Source: Saccharothrix luteola (GTDB lineage: Bacteria; Actinomycetota; Actinomycetes; Mycobacteriales; Pseudonocardiaceae). From it: DNA of 64,000 nt. The translations under genes and the position numbers were made by a program. Below are positions 32,958-42,911 of this stretch, in pieces. The notes below the pieces were generated by a model. It was given only the letters and a program-made list of their open reading frames with translations, was not told the DNA's origin and did no database searches. Positions within the stretch are counted from its first letter, which is position 1. Every line of letters starts with the position of its first letter. The stretch lies in the NCBI RefSeq assembly GCF_020859565.1, contig NZ_JAJHUO010000016.1, positions 135,269 to 199,268 on the forward strand. Direction: 5' to 3'.

Positions 32958-34151
32958 TCAGACCGTGCCGGTGATCGTCGCCTTGATGGCCAGAGCGGCG
33001 CCGGACCTGGCCCACTCGCTGTGGTCGAACGGCTGCACGTCCAGCTCCACCAACGCCGGGTCGTCGTCGAAGGTGTCCTCGATGCCGTCGTGCACCAGTT
33101 GCGTCGAGACCTCGTACAGCGGCAGGCCCTCGCCGGTGAGCAGGACCTTCTGCGGGTCGACGGCGTTGGCGACGGTGCCGATGAGCACGCCGAGCGCGTA
33201 GCCGGCCTCGTCGAACACCTGCCGCGCCTGCGGGTCTCCCGCGCGGGCCCGGTCGAGTGCCTCTTCGTAGGTGGGGCGACCGGTCAGGCGTCGCAGTATC
33301 ACGTGCGTCAGCAGGTAGGCGGAGACGCACCCGCGCCGGCCGCAGCCGCACAGCGGTCCGCGTGCGTCGACGAGGGTGTGGCTGAAGCAGGGCGGCAGGC
33401 CGTGCGCGCCTTCGACGAGGCCGCCGTTGAGGATCAGCCCGGTGCCGACGCCCGCGCCGACGGTGATGACCGCCATGGACCGCAGTCCGGCGCCGGGACC
33501 GAACCAGTGCTGCGCCGCGGTGAGCGCCTGCACGTCGTTGCCGACCGCGGTGGGGACGCCGGTGGCCCGGGTTACCGCGGCCTTGAGCGGCACGTCGGTC
33601 CAGCCGAGGTGCTCGTCGCGCACCACCACACCGTCGAGGGCGATCCCGCCCAGCGTCACCCCCACGCCGGTCGCGAGGGGGAAGCGCGTGGCCACGTCGG
33701 CGATCTGGGCGACCACGTCGTCGGGGTCGGGGGAGCGCAGCGGCTCGTGGGTGGCGGCGACCGCAGTCGTGGTCAGGTCGGTCATCGTGGCGTAGAGCCG
33801 TTCGGCGGTCAGCTTCACGCCGAGGAAGTGGTGTGCCCCGCCCCGCACGTGGAGCATCTCGGAGGGCCGACCGGCCGAGGGGTGCGGCCGGTTGTCGCCC
33901 TGCACCAGAAGCCCTTCGAGCATCAATGACCTGGTCACGCGGGTGAGGGTCGGCCGGGACAGGTGCAGCCGGTCGGCGATCTCGGCCCGGGACAGCGGCC
34001 CGTGGACCAGCACCTCCAGCAGGACGTCCCGGGCGACGGAGGACAGGTCCGGCCACGAGGGAGTGGTGCGGGTGCCGGCTTCCGAGGTCACCGGCCGACG
34101 ATACCGGGGCTCCCGGAGCGCGGTGCTCGCCGTCGCGTGGGGTGTTGTCAC
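32958..34151 (-). CDS. ROK-family transcriptional regulator
   Basis: A 397-residue NagC/XylR-type regulator. The N-terminal winged helix (about residues 25-80: GPLSRAEIADRLHLSRPTLT) precedes a sugar-kinase-like ROK domain with GVGVTLGGIALDG, ITVGAGVGTGLILNGGLVEG, the zinc motif CGCGRRGCVSAY and the ATP-site-like ANAVDPQKVLLTGEG. GTG start selected for GAGGAG 8 bases upstream; longer frames lack a ribosome site. A LacI-type operator-like box lies 20 bases before the start, and the gene diverges from the mannanase, suggesting carbohydrate-responsive control. Effector unknown. Confidence 0.88.
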   Translation of the reverse strand: MTTPHATASTALREPRYRRPVTSEAGTRTTPSWPDLSSVARDVLLEVLVHGPLSRAEIADRLHLSRPTLTRVTRSLMLEGLLVQGDNRPHPSAGRPSEMLHVRGGAHHFLGVKLTAERLYATMTDLTTTAVAATHEPLRSPDPDDVVAQIADVATRFPLATGVGVTLGGIALDGVVVRDEHLGWTDVPLKAAVTRATGVPTAVGNDVQALTAAQHWFGPGAGLRSMAVITVGAGVGTGLILNGGLVEGAHGLPPCFSHTLVDARGPLCGCGRRGCVSAYLLTHVILRRLTGRPTYEEALDRARAGDPQARQVFDEAGYALGVLIGTVANAVDPQKVLLTGEGLPLYEVSTQLVHDGIEDTFDDDPALVELDVQPFDHSEWARSGAALAIKATITGTV

Positions 34152-34171
34152 GAAACCACTCCTCGTGCGTG

Positions 34172-34198
34172 TGGGAGCGTTACCAGAGTTCATTACTA
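34172..34198 (-). promoter_or_regulatory. ROK gene promoter with CebR-like box
   Basis: On the minus strand TAGTAA (34198-34193) is a plausible -10. Just downstream, TGGGAGCGTTACCA (plus strand 34172-34185) matches the CebR/CelR operator TGGGAGCGCTCCCA at 12 of 14 positions and would cover the transcription start. Confidence 0.45.
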
Positions 34199-34398
34199 AG
34201 CGTGATATTCGGTGAACCGACCACCTGCGTAGTGGGAGTGACTTGAGCGGGCGTCCTCGCGTCGATCGGTTCACCTGTTCACCTCCGGTTCGGCGGGGAG
34301 GGGTGTGGGTTCATCGGCCCCGCGTGGCACGCCCGCCTGGGTGTGGCTGGTGGTGAGTGCGATCAAAACTACTGGTCAGGGACCTATACGGGCAGGCG

Positions 34399-34428
34399 TT
34401 GACTTCTCGGCGATGGCGGACGTACCGT
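34399..34428 (+). promoter_or_regulatory. Promoter upstream of the mannanase gene
   Basis: TTGACT (34399-34404) and TACCGT (34423-34428) are separated by 18 bases, a good sigma-70-type arrangement. Transcription would start near 34435 and give a 240-base leader that contains the CebR-type operator. Confidence 0.5.
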
Positions 34429-34571
34429 GTGGGAGCACAAGTTCCAGCTAGAAACTAATACGGTTCGCAGTCAGGCGCCACCCCGTTCCGCGACCGGGCC
34501 GCGACGGCTCGGGTCGAGCTGGTGGACCTCCGGGCTGCGGCCATGCAATGACGTACTGTCAACAGCTCTTC

Positions 34572-34585
34572 TGGGAGCGCTCCCA
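34572..34585. promoter_or_regulatory. CebR/CelR-type operator
   Basis: TGGGAGCGCTCCCA is a perfect 14-base palindrome identical to the site bound by the cellobiose-responsive LacI repressors CebR (Streptomyces) and CelR (Thermobifida). It lies 90 bases before the mannanase start, just after a possible -10 TACTGT at 34554-34559. The mannanase should therefore be induced by cello- or manno-oligosaccharides; the repressor gene itself is not in the window. Confidence 0.82.
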
Positions 34586-34675
34586 GGACCGTGGAGCAGT
34601 CGAACCCTGTACGAGGCTTGAGCTGGGCAGACAAACCGGACAAGTGTCATCGACTCAACGAGGTGTCGAAAGACC

Positions 34676-36028
34676 ATGAGAACAAGGATCGCTGCGGCCG
34701 TCGCCGCGCTGCTCGTCGCCGCCGGCTTAGGGACGACCGCCCTGTCACAGGCCCAGGAAGCCGCCCCGGAGGCAGTGGGCCTGCACGTCAGCGGGACCAA
34801 GGTCGTGGAGGCCGGCGGGCAGCCGTTCGTGATGCGGGGTGTCAACCACCCGCACGTCTGGTTCACCGGCGAGACCGACTCGTTCGCCGACATCAAGGCG
34901 CTGGGCGCGAACACCGTGCGCGTGGTGCTGGGCACCGGGAAGCGGTGGGGGCCGTCCACCGACGTGCCCGCCGTGATCGACCTGTGCAAGCGCAACCGGA
35001 TGATCTGCGTGCTGGAGGTGCACGACACCACCGGGTACGGGGAGGAGGGCGCGGCGGCGTCGTTGGACGAGGCGGCGAACTACTGGATCGGCCAGAAGAG
35101 CGCTCTGGTGGGCCAGGAGGACTACGTCGTCATCAACATCGGCAACGAGCCGATCGGCAACGTCGACGCCGCGCAGTGGACCGATGCGACCGCGAACGCG
35201 GTGAAGAAGCTGCGGGCCAACGGTTTCGAGCACCTGCTGATGGTCGACGGGCCGAACTGGGGCCAGGACTGGCAGAACGTCATGCGGGACAACGCCCAGA
35301 CCATCTGGAACGCCGACTCCCGCCGCAACACCGTGTTCTCCATCCACATGTACAGCGTCTACAACACAGCCTCGAGCATCACTTCCTACTTCGACGCCTT
35401 CCAGAGCAAGGGCCTGCCGCTGGTCGTCGGCGAGTTCGGCTGGCAGTTCAAGAGCGGTGAGGTCGACCACGAGACGATCCTGAGCGAGGCGCAGAAGCGG
35501 GGCCTGGGCTACCTGGCCTGGTCGTGGAGCGGCAACTCCGACCCGATCCTGGACATGGCGACCGCCTTCGACCCCGCCCGGCTCACCACGTGGGGTCAGC
35601 GGATCTTCAACGGCGCCAACGGCATCAAGGCCACCGCCAAGGAAGCCGCGATCTTCGGCGGCACGACCACGACCACCACGACCACCACGACGACGACCAC
35701 CACCACGACCACCACGCCCGGCGGCGGACTCGCCTGCACCGCCGCCTACACGGTCACCAACCAGTGGCCGGGCGGCTTCCAGGGCGAGGTCCGGATCACG
35801 GCGGGGACGTCGGCGATCAAGGGCTGGACCGTCACCTGGACCTTCGCCGACGGCCAGGCCATCACCAACGCCTGGAACGCCACCGTCACCAGCAGCGGCT
35901 CGACCGTGACGGCCCGCAACGCCGGCTACAACGGCAGCCTCGGCGCGGGCGGCAGCACCTCGTTCGGGTTCACGGCCTCGTCGCGCGGCGCGAACAGCGC
36001 CCCGACCGCCTCCTGCACCGCGAGCTGA
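34676..36028 (+). CDS. Secreted GH5 endo-beta-mannanase with CBM2
   Basis: A 450-residue exported enzyme. Signal peptide about residues 1-27. The GH5 barrel (about 35-320) carries MRGVNHPHVWFTGETDSFA and ALGANTVRVVLGTGKRWG, wording typical of the bacterial mannanase subfamily GH5_8. The acid/base Glu is in VINIGNEPIGN and the nucleophile Glu in PLVVGEFGWQF. A linker of 18 consecutive threonines (codons alternating ACC/ACG) joins a CBM2 (LACTAAYTVTNQWPGGFQGE to the final CTAS). It would cut mannan in plant cell walls while bound to cellulose. A CebR-type box upstream supports cellulose-linked induction. Endoglucanase is the alternative activity. Confidence 0.9.
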   Translation: MRTRIAAAVAALLVAAGLGTTALSQAQEAAPEAVGLHVSGTKVVEAGGQPFVMRGVNHPHVWFTGETDSFADIKALGANTVRVVLGTGKRWGPSTDVPAVIDLCKRNRMICVLEVHDTTGYGEEGAAASLDEAANYWIGQKSALVGQEDYVVINIGNEPIGNVDAAQWTDATANAVKKLRANGFEHLLMVDGPNWGQDWQNVMRDNAQTIWNADSRRNTVFSIHMYSVYNTASSITSYFDAFQSKGLPLVVGEFGWQFKSGEVDHETILSEAQKRGLGYLAWSWSGNSDPILDMATAFDPARLTTWGQRIFNGANGIKATAKEAAIFGGTTTTTTTTTTTTTTTTTTPGGGLACTAAYTVTNQWPGGFQGEVRITAGTSAIKGWTVTWTFADGQAITNAWNATVTSSGSTVTARNAGYNGSLGAGGSTSFGFTASSRGANSAPTASCTAS

Positions 36029-36040
36029 CCCGGTCACACC

Positions 36041-36192
36041 CGTGGGGGGGGGGGGGGGGGGCCACCCCCCCCCCCCCCCCCCCCCCGCGCGGGGGGGGGG
36101 GGGGGGGCCCCCCCCCCCCCCCGCGGGGGGGGCGGGGGGGGGGGGCGGGCGCCCCCCCCCCCCCCCCGGGGGGGGGGGGCCCCCCGGCCGGT
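36041..36192. repeat. Extreme G/C homopolymer tract
   Basis: From 36044 to 36192 every base but one (A at 36064) is G or C, arranged in alternating runs: G18, C22, G17, C15 and so on, ending with G12 and C6. The runs are mutually complementary, so the tract could fold into long hairpins or G-quadruplexes. It lies 13 bases after the mannanase stop where a terminator is expected. Homopolymers of this size are atypical and most likely mark an assembly or base-calling artefact over a strong hairpin; a real low-complexity element cannot be excluded. Confidence 0.85.
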
Positions 36193-36406
36193 CTGGCAGG
36201 CTCGGCCGCGACCACGGGGCACGGCGGCCGACCGTTGGTGACCCAGCGTCGTCAGGCCATTGCGCGGGATCACACGAACCACCGCAAAGCCGAGTCGCGC
36301 TCGCACGGTCCGTCACCGGAAATCTCGCGGCGACCCGGACTGGTTGCGGGCGGAACTGCTTGCTTCAACCCCGCGAAACGTGCCTGTAACACCAGGGGCG
36401 GGACAG

Positions 36407-36444
36407 TTCACCTGTACGAAACCTGAGGCGCAACCGCGTGAAAC
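36407..36444 (+). promoter_or_regulatory. GlnR-like box upstream of amtB
   Basis: The half-sites TTCAC-n6-GAAAC-n6-CGCAA-n6-GAAAC fall at exact 11-base steps, matching the actinobacterial GlnR layout GTnAC-n6-GAAAC repeated. Both GAAAC b-sites (36418-36422, 36440-36444) are perfect, while the a-sites are degenerate. A further GAAAC-n6-GTAAC pair occurs at about 36375-36390. GlnR activates amtB-glnB-glnD under nitrogen limitation in related genera. Confidence 0.6.
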
Positions 36445-36490
36445 AGGACATACCGATGCTCCCTGCAACCGACGTGCAGTGGAGGTCGAC

Positions 36491-38169
<1,679 letters not shown>

Positions 38170-38199
38170 GGATCCGAAGTAGGAATGGGAGACGGCCGT

Positions 38200-40554
38200 A
38201 TGGATAACGCCGAGGCGGCCGTCGTCACGGCTGACGACCTGGTGCGAGCACGCGATCGGCTGCTCGCGCCAGGTCGGCGCCGTTTGACGGGGGAGTCGCT
38301 GCGCGAGGCGCTGGTGGACCTGCACGAGTTCTGGCTCACCGCGCACGCCTCGCTGTCGGGCGTCGGCGGACCGGGCAGTGGGGTCGCACTGGTCGCCGTG
38401 GGGGGTCTGGGCAGGCGGGAGCTGGTGCCCTATTCCGATCTCGACCTGCTCTTGGTGCACAACGGGCACAAGGGCGTGGACGGGATCGCCGAGAAGCTCT
38501 GGTACCCGCTGTGGAACTCCGGCATCGGCCTCGACCACTCGGTGCGCACGGTCGGCGAGGCGCTGCGCGTCGCCGCCGGTGACCTGCGCACCGCGTTGGG
38601 GCTGCTGGACATCCGCCACATCGCGGGCGACCAGGAGATCAGCAAGCGGCTGACCGACAGCGCCCGGCAGGCGTGGCGCACCGGGGTGCGCACGAGGCTG
38701 GACGAGATGGCCGAGTCGGCGTCGCGGCGGTGGGCCCGCAGCGGCGAGATCGCGCACCGCGTCGAGCCGGACCTCAAGCACGGCCGCGGTGGGCTGCGCG
38801 ACGTGACGCTGCTGGACGCGTTGAGCGCGGCGCAGCTGACCGACCGGCCGTCCGCCGAGGTCAACGAGGCCCGCAAGCTGCTGCTGGACGTGCGCACCGA
38901 GCTGCGCCGGGTGGCGGGCAAGCCGCGCGACGTGCTCCGCGCGCAGGACGGTGACGAGGTCGCCACCGCGTTGGGCCTGCAGGACCGCTTCACGCTGGCC
39001 CGGTCGATGTCGTCCGCCGCCCGCACGATCGTGTACGCCGTGGACGTGGCCATGCGCACAGCGCGCGCCGCGGTGCCCAAGCGCGGGCTGGGCGTGTTCG
39101 CCCGTTCCCCGCTCAGGCGTGCCCCGGCCAGGCGCCCGCTGGACGAGGGCGTGGTGCTGCACGGCTCCGAGGTGGCGTTGGCGCGTGACGCCGTGCCCAG
39201 CCGCGACCCGGCCCTGCTGCTCCGCGTCGCCACGGCCGCCGCGCGCAGCAAGCACCCGATCGCCCCGGGCACGTTGGCCAAGCTCGCCGACTCGGCACCG
39301 GAGCTGCGCCAACCGTGGCCGAGGGAGGCCCGCGAGGAACTGCTGGCCCTGCTCGGCACCGGCGTGGGCCTGATCGACGTGGTCGAGGCGCTGGACCGCA
39401 CCGGCCTGTGGGGCAGGCTCTTCCCCGAGTGGGGCGCGGTGCGCGACCTGCCGCCGCGCGACGCCGCGCACACGTGGACCGTCGACCGGCACCTGGTGCA
39501 GGCCACCGCGCACGCCGCACGCCTGGTGACCAGGGTCTCCCGGCCGGACCTGCTGCTGCTCGGCACGTTGGTGCACGACATCGGCAAGGGCAGGCAGGCC
39601 GACCACTCCGAGGTCGGCGCGGCGATCACCACCCAGATCGCCGAACGGCTCGGCCTGTGGCCGCAGGACGTGGCCACGCTCACCGCGCTGGTGCGCCACC
39701 ACCTCCTGCTGCCGCACACGGCCACCCGCCGTGACGTGGAGGACGAGGCCACCGTGCGCCGCGTGGTGGACACGCTCGGCGGCGACCCCGTGCTGCTGGA
39801 GCTGCTCTACGCGCTGGCCGAGGCCGACGCCGTGGCCACCGGGCCGGGCGTGTGGTCGGACTGGAAGGCCTCGCTGATCAGCGACCTGGTCGCGCGCTGC
39901 CGCACGGCGATGGCGGGCGACCCGCTGCCCGAGCCGGAGCCGTTGGACCAGCGCCAGCAGGACCTCGCGCGGGCCGTGCTGGCCAGCGGCAAACCGGACG
40001 TGCTCATCGACCCGGGCGACCACGCGGCCACCGTGACGGTGGTCGCGCCCGACCGGCCGGGGCTGCTGTCCCGGGCGGCCGGCGTGCTCGCGCTGAACTC
40101 CCTGGAAGTGCACGCCGCCACCCTGCGCTCCCACGAGGGCGCGGCCGTGGACGTGTTCACGGTGTCGCCCAGGTTCGGCTCCCTGCCGGACGTGACCCTG
40201 CTGCGCGAGCAGCTCACCAGGGCGCTGGACGGCTCCCTCGCGCTGGCCGACAAGCTCGCCGCGAAGGAACGCGACTACGGCGGCCCGCCGCAGGACCCGC
40301 CGCCGCCGAAGGTGCTCTGGTTCGACGACGAGTCGACCGGCGCGGTGGTGCTGGAACTGCGCGCGGCGGACCGGATCGGGCTGCTGCACCACGTCGCGGA
40401 CGCGTTGGAGCAGTCCGGAGTGGACATCGTCTGGGCGCGGGTGTCCACATTGGGCTCCACGGTGGTGGACTCGTTCGCCATCACCTCGCCCGAAGGCGGC
40501 AACGCCGACCAGCGGCGGCGGGTCGAGCGGGCCGTGCTGCTCGCCGCGCGCTGA
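38200..40554 (+). CDS. glnD: PII nucleotidyltransferase/uridylyl-removing enzyme GlnD
   Basis: A 784-residue four-domain protein. The nucleotidyltransferase site is VAVGGLGRRELVPYSDLDLLL (about residues 65-85), the HD hydrolase site LLGTLVHDIGKGRQADHSEVG (about 450-470), and two ACT domains close it (ATVTVVAPDRPGLLSRAAGV and AVVLELRAADRIGLLHHVAD). It adenylylates and de-adenylylates PII according to glutamine. ATG at 38200 preferred: GGGAG lies 8 bases upstream, while an ATG at 38185 also has AGGA close by. Last gene of the operon. Confidence 0.93.
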   Translation: MDNAEAAVVTADDLVRARDRLLAPGRRRLTGESLREALVDLHEFWLTAHASLSGVGGPGSGVALVAVGGLGRRELVPYSDLDLLLVHNGHKGVDGIAEKLWYPLWNSGIGLDHSVRTVGEALRVAAGDLRTALGLLDIRHIAGDQEISKRLTDSARQAWRTGVRTRLDEMAESASRRWARSGEIAHRVEPDLKHGRGGLRDVTLLDALSAAQLTDRPSAEVNEARKLLLDVRTELRRVAGKPRDVLRAQDGDEVATALGLQDRFTLARSMSSAARTIVYAVDVAMRTARAAVPKRGLGVFARSPLRRAPARRPLDEGVVLHGSEVALARDAVPSRDPALLLRVATAAARSKHPIAPGTLAKLADSAPELRQPWPREAREELLALLGTGVGLIDVVEALDRTGLWGRLFPEWGAVRDLPPRDAAHTWTVDRHLVQATAHAARLVTRVSRPDLLLLGTLVHDIGKGRQADHSEVGAAITTQIAERLGLWPQDVATLTALVRHHLLLPHTATRRDVEDEATVRRVVDTLGGDPVLLELLYALAEADAVATGPGVWSDWKASLISDLVARCRTAMAGDPLPEPEPLDQRQQDLARAVLASGKPDVLIDPGDHAATVTVVAPDRPGLLSRAAGVLALNSLEVHAATLRSHEGAAVDVFTVSPRFGSLPDVTLLREQLTRALDGSLALADKLAAKERDYGGPPQDPPPPKVLWFDDESTGAVVLELRAADRIGLLHHVADALEQSGVDIVWARVSTLGSTVVDSFAITSPEGGNADQRRRVERAVLLAAR

Positions 40555-40764
40555 GGTTGCGTAGGTCTACGCACAACCGACCGAGGGTGCTCACGCTGCC
40601 GGTGGACCCCCGTGCCGGGGGAGGCTTCTCCCCGTGGCACAGGGGACCGCGCGGCCGGGGGGCGCCGGCGGGGTCAGCGCCACCGCGTGGTCGGGAGCGG
40701 CCTGTCGAGGGGTTGGGCCGCTCTCGATCACGCCCGGAACTCGTGGTCGTCCGAAACGTCTCTT

Positions 40765-40770
40765 TAGTAT
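40765..40770 (+). promoter_or_regulatory. -10 element for a leaderless transcript
   Basis: TAGTAT ends 7 bases before ATG 40778 and no Shine-Dalgarno sequence is present, so the mRNA probably begins at that ATG. Confidence 0.5.
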
Positions 40771-40777
40771 GGATGCG

Positions 40778-41320
40778 ATGACCGCTGTCGCCGTGAGGCC
40801 GCGCTCGCTGGTCGTGCTGGCCGGACTGCCGGGAGCGGGCAAGTCGACGCTGCTCGCCGCCGCCGACACGGGCGGCGCGCCCACCGTCGTGCTGGATTCC
40901 GACCAGGTGCGGACCAGCCTCCGCGCCTTCTTCCCCAAGGCCCTGCCGTACCGGCTCTACCGCCCGTTGGTGCACTTCGTGCACCGGGCCCGGATCGTGT
41001 GGTTCGCGATCACCACGAACGGCCTGCTGCTCGTGCACGAGCCGTCCACCCGCCCGACCACCCGCGCCGGCCTCGTCGCCGTCGGCGCGCTGACCAACCG
41101 GCCACGGCACTTCCTGTGGCTGGACGCGAGCCCCGAGCAGGCCCTGTCCGGCCAGGTGGCGCGGGGCAGGCTGATCCGGTCGCGGTCGTTCACGCGGCAC
41201 GTGCGCCGCGCGGCCAGGCTCCGCGCCCGGTTCGCCGAGGGCGTGCCGCCGCGCGGCTGGCAGGGCCTGACCCTGCTGACCCGTCGTGACCACCTGCGCC
41301 TGTCGGTGACGCCGGCGTGA
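40778..41320 (+). CDS. P-loop ATPase/kinase-like protein
   Basis: A 180-residue AAA_33-type protein. Walker A GLPGAGKSTLL is near residue 19, followed by VVLDSDQVRTSLRAFF, an HRARIVWFAI helix and the lid arginines RGRLIRSRSFTRHVRR. Small predicted kinases of this type phosphorylate nucleosides, sugars or peptidoglycan precursors. Start at ATG 40778 from the leaderless promoter; ATG 40769, three codons earlier, is the alternative. It lies between glnD and ffh on the same strand with independent expression. Substrate unknown. Confidence 0.75.
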   Translation: MTAVAVRPRSLVVLAGLPGAGKSTLLAAADTGGAPTVVLDSDQVRTSLRAFFPKALPYRLYRPLVHFVHRARIVWFAITTNGLLLVHEPSTRPTTRAGLVAVGALTNRPRHFLWLDASPEQALSGQVARGRLIRSRSFTRHVRRAARLRARFAEGVPPRGWQGLTLLTRRDHLRLSVTPA

Positions 41321-41375
41321 ACGGCTACCCTGAGTACGAGGAACCCACCGACGACGTGCGAGGTCTGGCGGCATC

Positions 41376-42911
41376 GTGTTCAACACCCTTTCCGACCGGC
41401 TCACCTCGGTCCTGCAGAACCTGCGGGGCAAGGGGCGGCTGTCCGAGGCCGACATCGACGCCACCGCGCGCGAGATCCGGGTCGCGCTGCTGGAGGCCGA
41501 CGTCGCGCTGCCCGTGGTGCGCACGTTCATCGCGAAGGTCAAGGAGCGCGCCAAGGGCGCCGAGGTCAGCCAGGCCCTGAACCCGGCCCAGCAGGTCGTC
41601 AAGATCGTCAACGAGGAGCTGGTCGGCATCCTCGGCGGGGAGACCCGCAGGCTCAACCTGGCCAAGAACCCGCCGAGCGTGATCATGCTCGCGGGTCTGC
41701 AAGGTGCCGGTAAGACCACCCTGGCGGGCAAGCTCGCCAAGTGGCTCAAGGGCCAGGGCCACACCCCGATGCTGGTGGCGTGCGACCTCCAGCGCCCCAA
41801 CGCGGTGACCCAGCTGCAGGTGGTCGGCGAGCGCGCGGGCGTGCCCGTGTTCGCGCCCGAGCCCGGCAACGGCGTGGGCGACCCGGTCGACGTGGCCCGC
41901 AAGGGCATCGAGGAGGCCAAGCGGGCGCAGCACGACATCGTGCTGGTCGACACCGCGGGCCGCCTCGGCGTCGACGAGGAGATGATGCGCCAGGCCGTCG
42001 ACATCCGCGCCGCCGTGCAGCCCGACGAGGTGCTGTTCGTGGTCGACGCGATGATCGGCCAGGACGCGGTGAACACCGCCACGGCGTTCCAGGACGGCGT
42101 CGGCTTCACCGGCGTGGTGCTCACCAAGCTCGACGGCGACGCCCGCGGTGGCGCCGCGCTCAGCGTCCGCGAGGTCACCGGCCAGCCCATCCTGTTCGCC
42201 TCGAACGGCGAGAAGCTGGAGGACTTCGACGTCTTCCACCCGGACCGGATGGCGAGCCGGATCCTGGGCATGGGCGACATGCTCACCCTCATCGAGCAGG
42301 CCGAGCAGGCGTTCGACGCCGACCAGGCCGAGGCCGCCGCGGTCAAGATGGGCTCCGGCCAGCTCACGCTCGAGGACTTCCTGGAGCAGATGCTGGCCCT
42401 GCGCAAGATGGGCCCGATCGCGAACCTGCTCGGCATGCTGCCCGGCGCGGGCCAGATGAAGGACCAGCTGGCCAACCTGGACGAGCGGCACCTGGACCGG
42501 GTGCAGGCGATCATCCGCGGCATGACCCCGGCCGAGCGCGACGACCCGAAGATCATCAACGCGTCCCGCCGGCTGCGCATCGCCAACGGCTCCGGCGTCC
42601 GGGTCAGCGACGTGAACGACCTGGTCAACCGCTTCTTCGAAGCGCGCAAGATGATGAGCCAGATGGCCGGCCGCTTCGGCCTGCCCGGCGGTGGCGGCAA
42701 GAACAACCGCAAGGGCAAGGGCAAGAAGGGGAAGAAGGGCAAGGGCCGCGGCCCCACCCCGCCGAAGGTGCGCGGCGGGTTCCCCGGCATGCCCGGGATG
42801 ATGCCCGGCATGCCTCCGCAGGGCGGCGGTCCCGCGCTGCCACCCGGCCTCGGCGGCTTCGACCAGCTCCCGCCCGGCTTCGACCCGTCGAAGCTGAAGT
42901 TCGACAAGTGA
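41376..42911 (+). CDS. ffh: Signal recognition particle protein Ffh
   Basis: A 511-residue SRP54 GTPase that binds 4.5S RNA and signal peptides at the ribosome. The N domain (FNTLSDRLTSVLQNLRGKGR) is followed by the G domain with GLQGAGKTTLAGKLA, LVDTAGRLGVDEEMM and TKLDGDARGG. The methionine-rich M domain has SGVRVSDVNDLVNRFFEARKMM and ends in an extended Gly/Pro/Met tail (MPGMMPGMPPQGG) typical of actinobacterial Ffh. GTG start. Its stop overlaps the next start by 4 bases. Confidence 0.97.
   Translation: MFNTLSDRLTSVLQNLRGKGRLSEADIDATAREIRVALLEADVALPVVRTFIAKVKERAKGAEVSQALNPAQQVVKIVNEELVGILGGETRRLNLAKNPPSVIMLAGLQGAGKTTLAGKLAKWLKGQGHTPMLVACDLQRPNAVTQLQVVGERAGVPVFAPEPGNGVGDPVDVARKGIEEAKRAQHDIVLVDTAGRLGVDEEMMRQAVDIRAAVQPDEVLFVVDAMIGQDAVNTATAFQDGVGFTGVVLTKLDGDARGGAALSVREVTGQPILFASNGEKLEDFDVFHPDRMASRILGMGDMLTLIEQAEQAFDADQAEAAAVKMGSGQLTLEDFLEQMLALRKMGPIANLLGMLPGAGQMKDQLANLDERHLDRVQAIIRGMTPAERDDPKIINASRRLRIANGSGVRVSDVNDLVNRFFEARKMMSQMAGRFGLPGGGGKNNRKGKGKKGKKGKGRGPTPPKVRGGFPGMPGMMPGMPPQGGGPALPPGLGGFDQLPPGFDPSKLKFDK

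Noticed and set aside
35662-35718. ACC/ACG repeat in the mannanase gene as a DNA tandem repeat element
   Set aside because: It encodes the threonine linker between catalytic domain and CBM2, as in the esterase at 18363; it is a normal protein linker.
36042-36316. Long ORFs of Gly and Pro on both strands across the G/C tract
   Set aside because: They arise from homopolymer runs that code for poly-Gly or poly-Pro; no start signals or protein-like composition.
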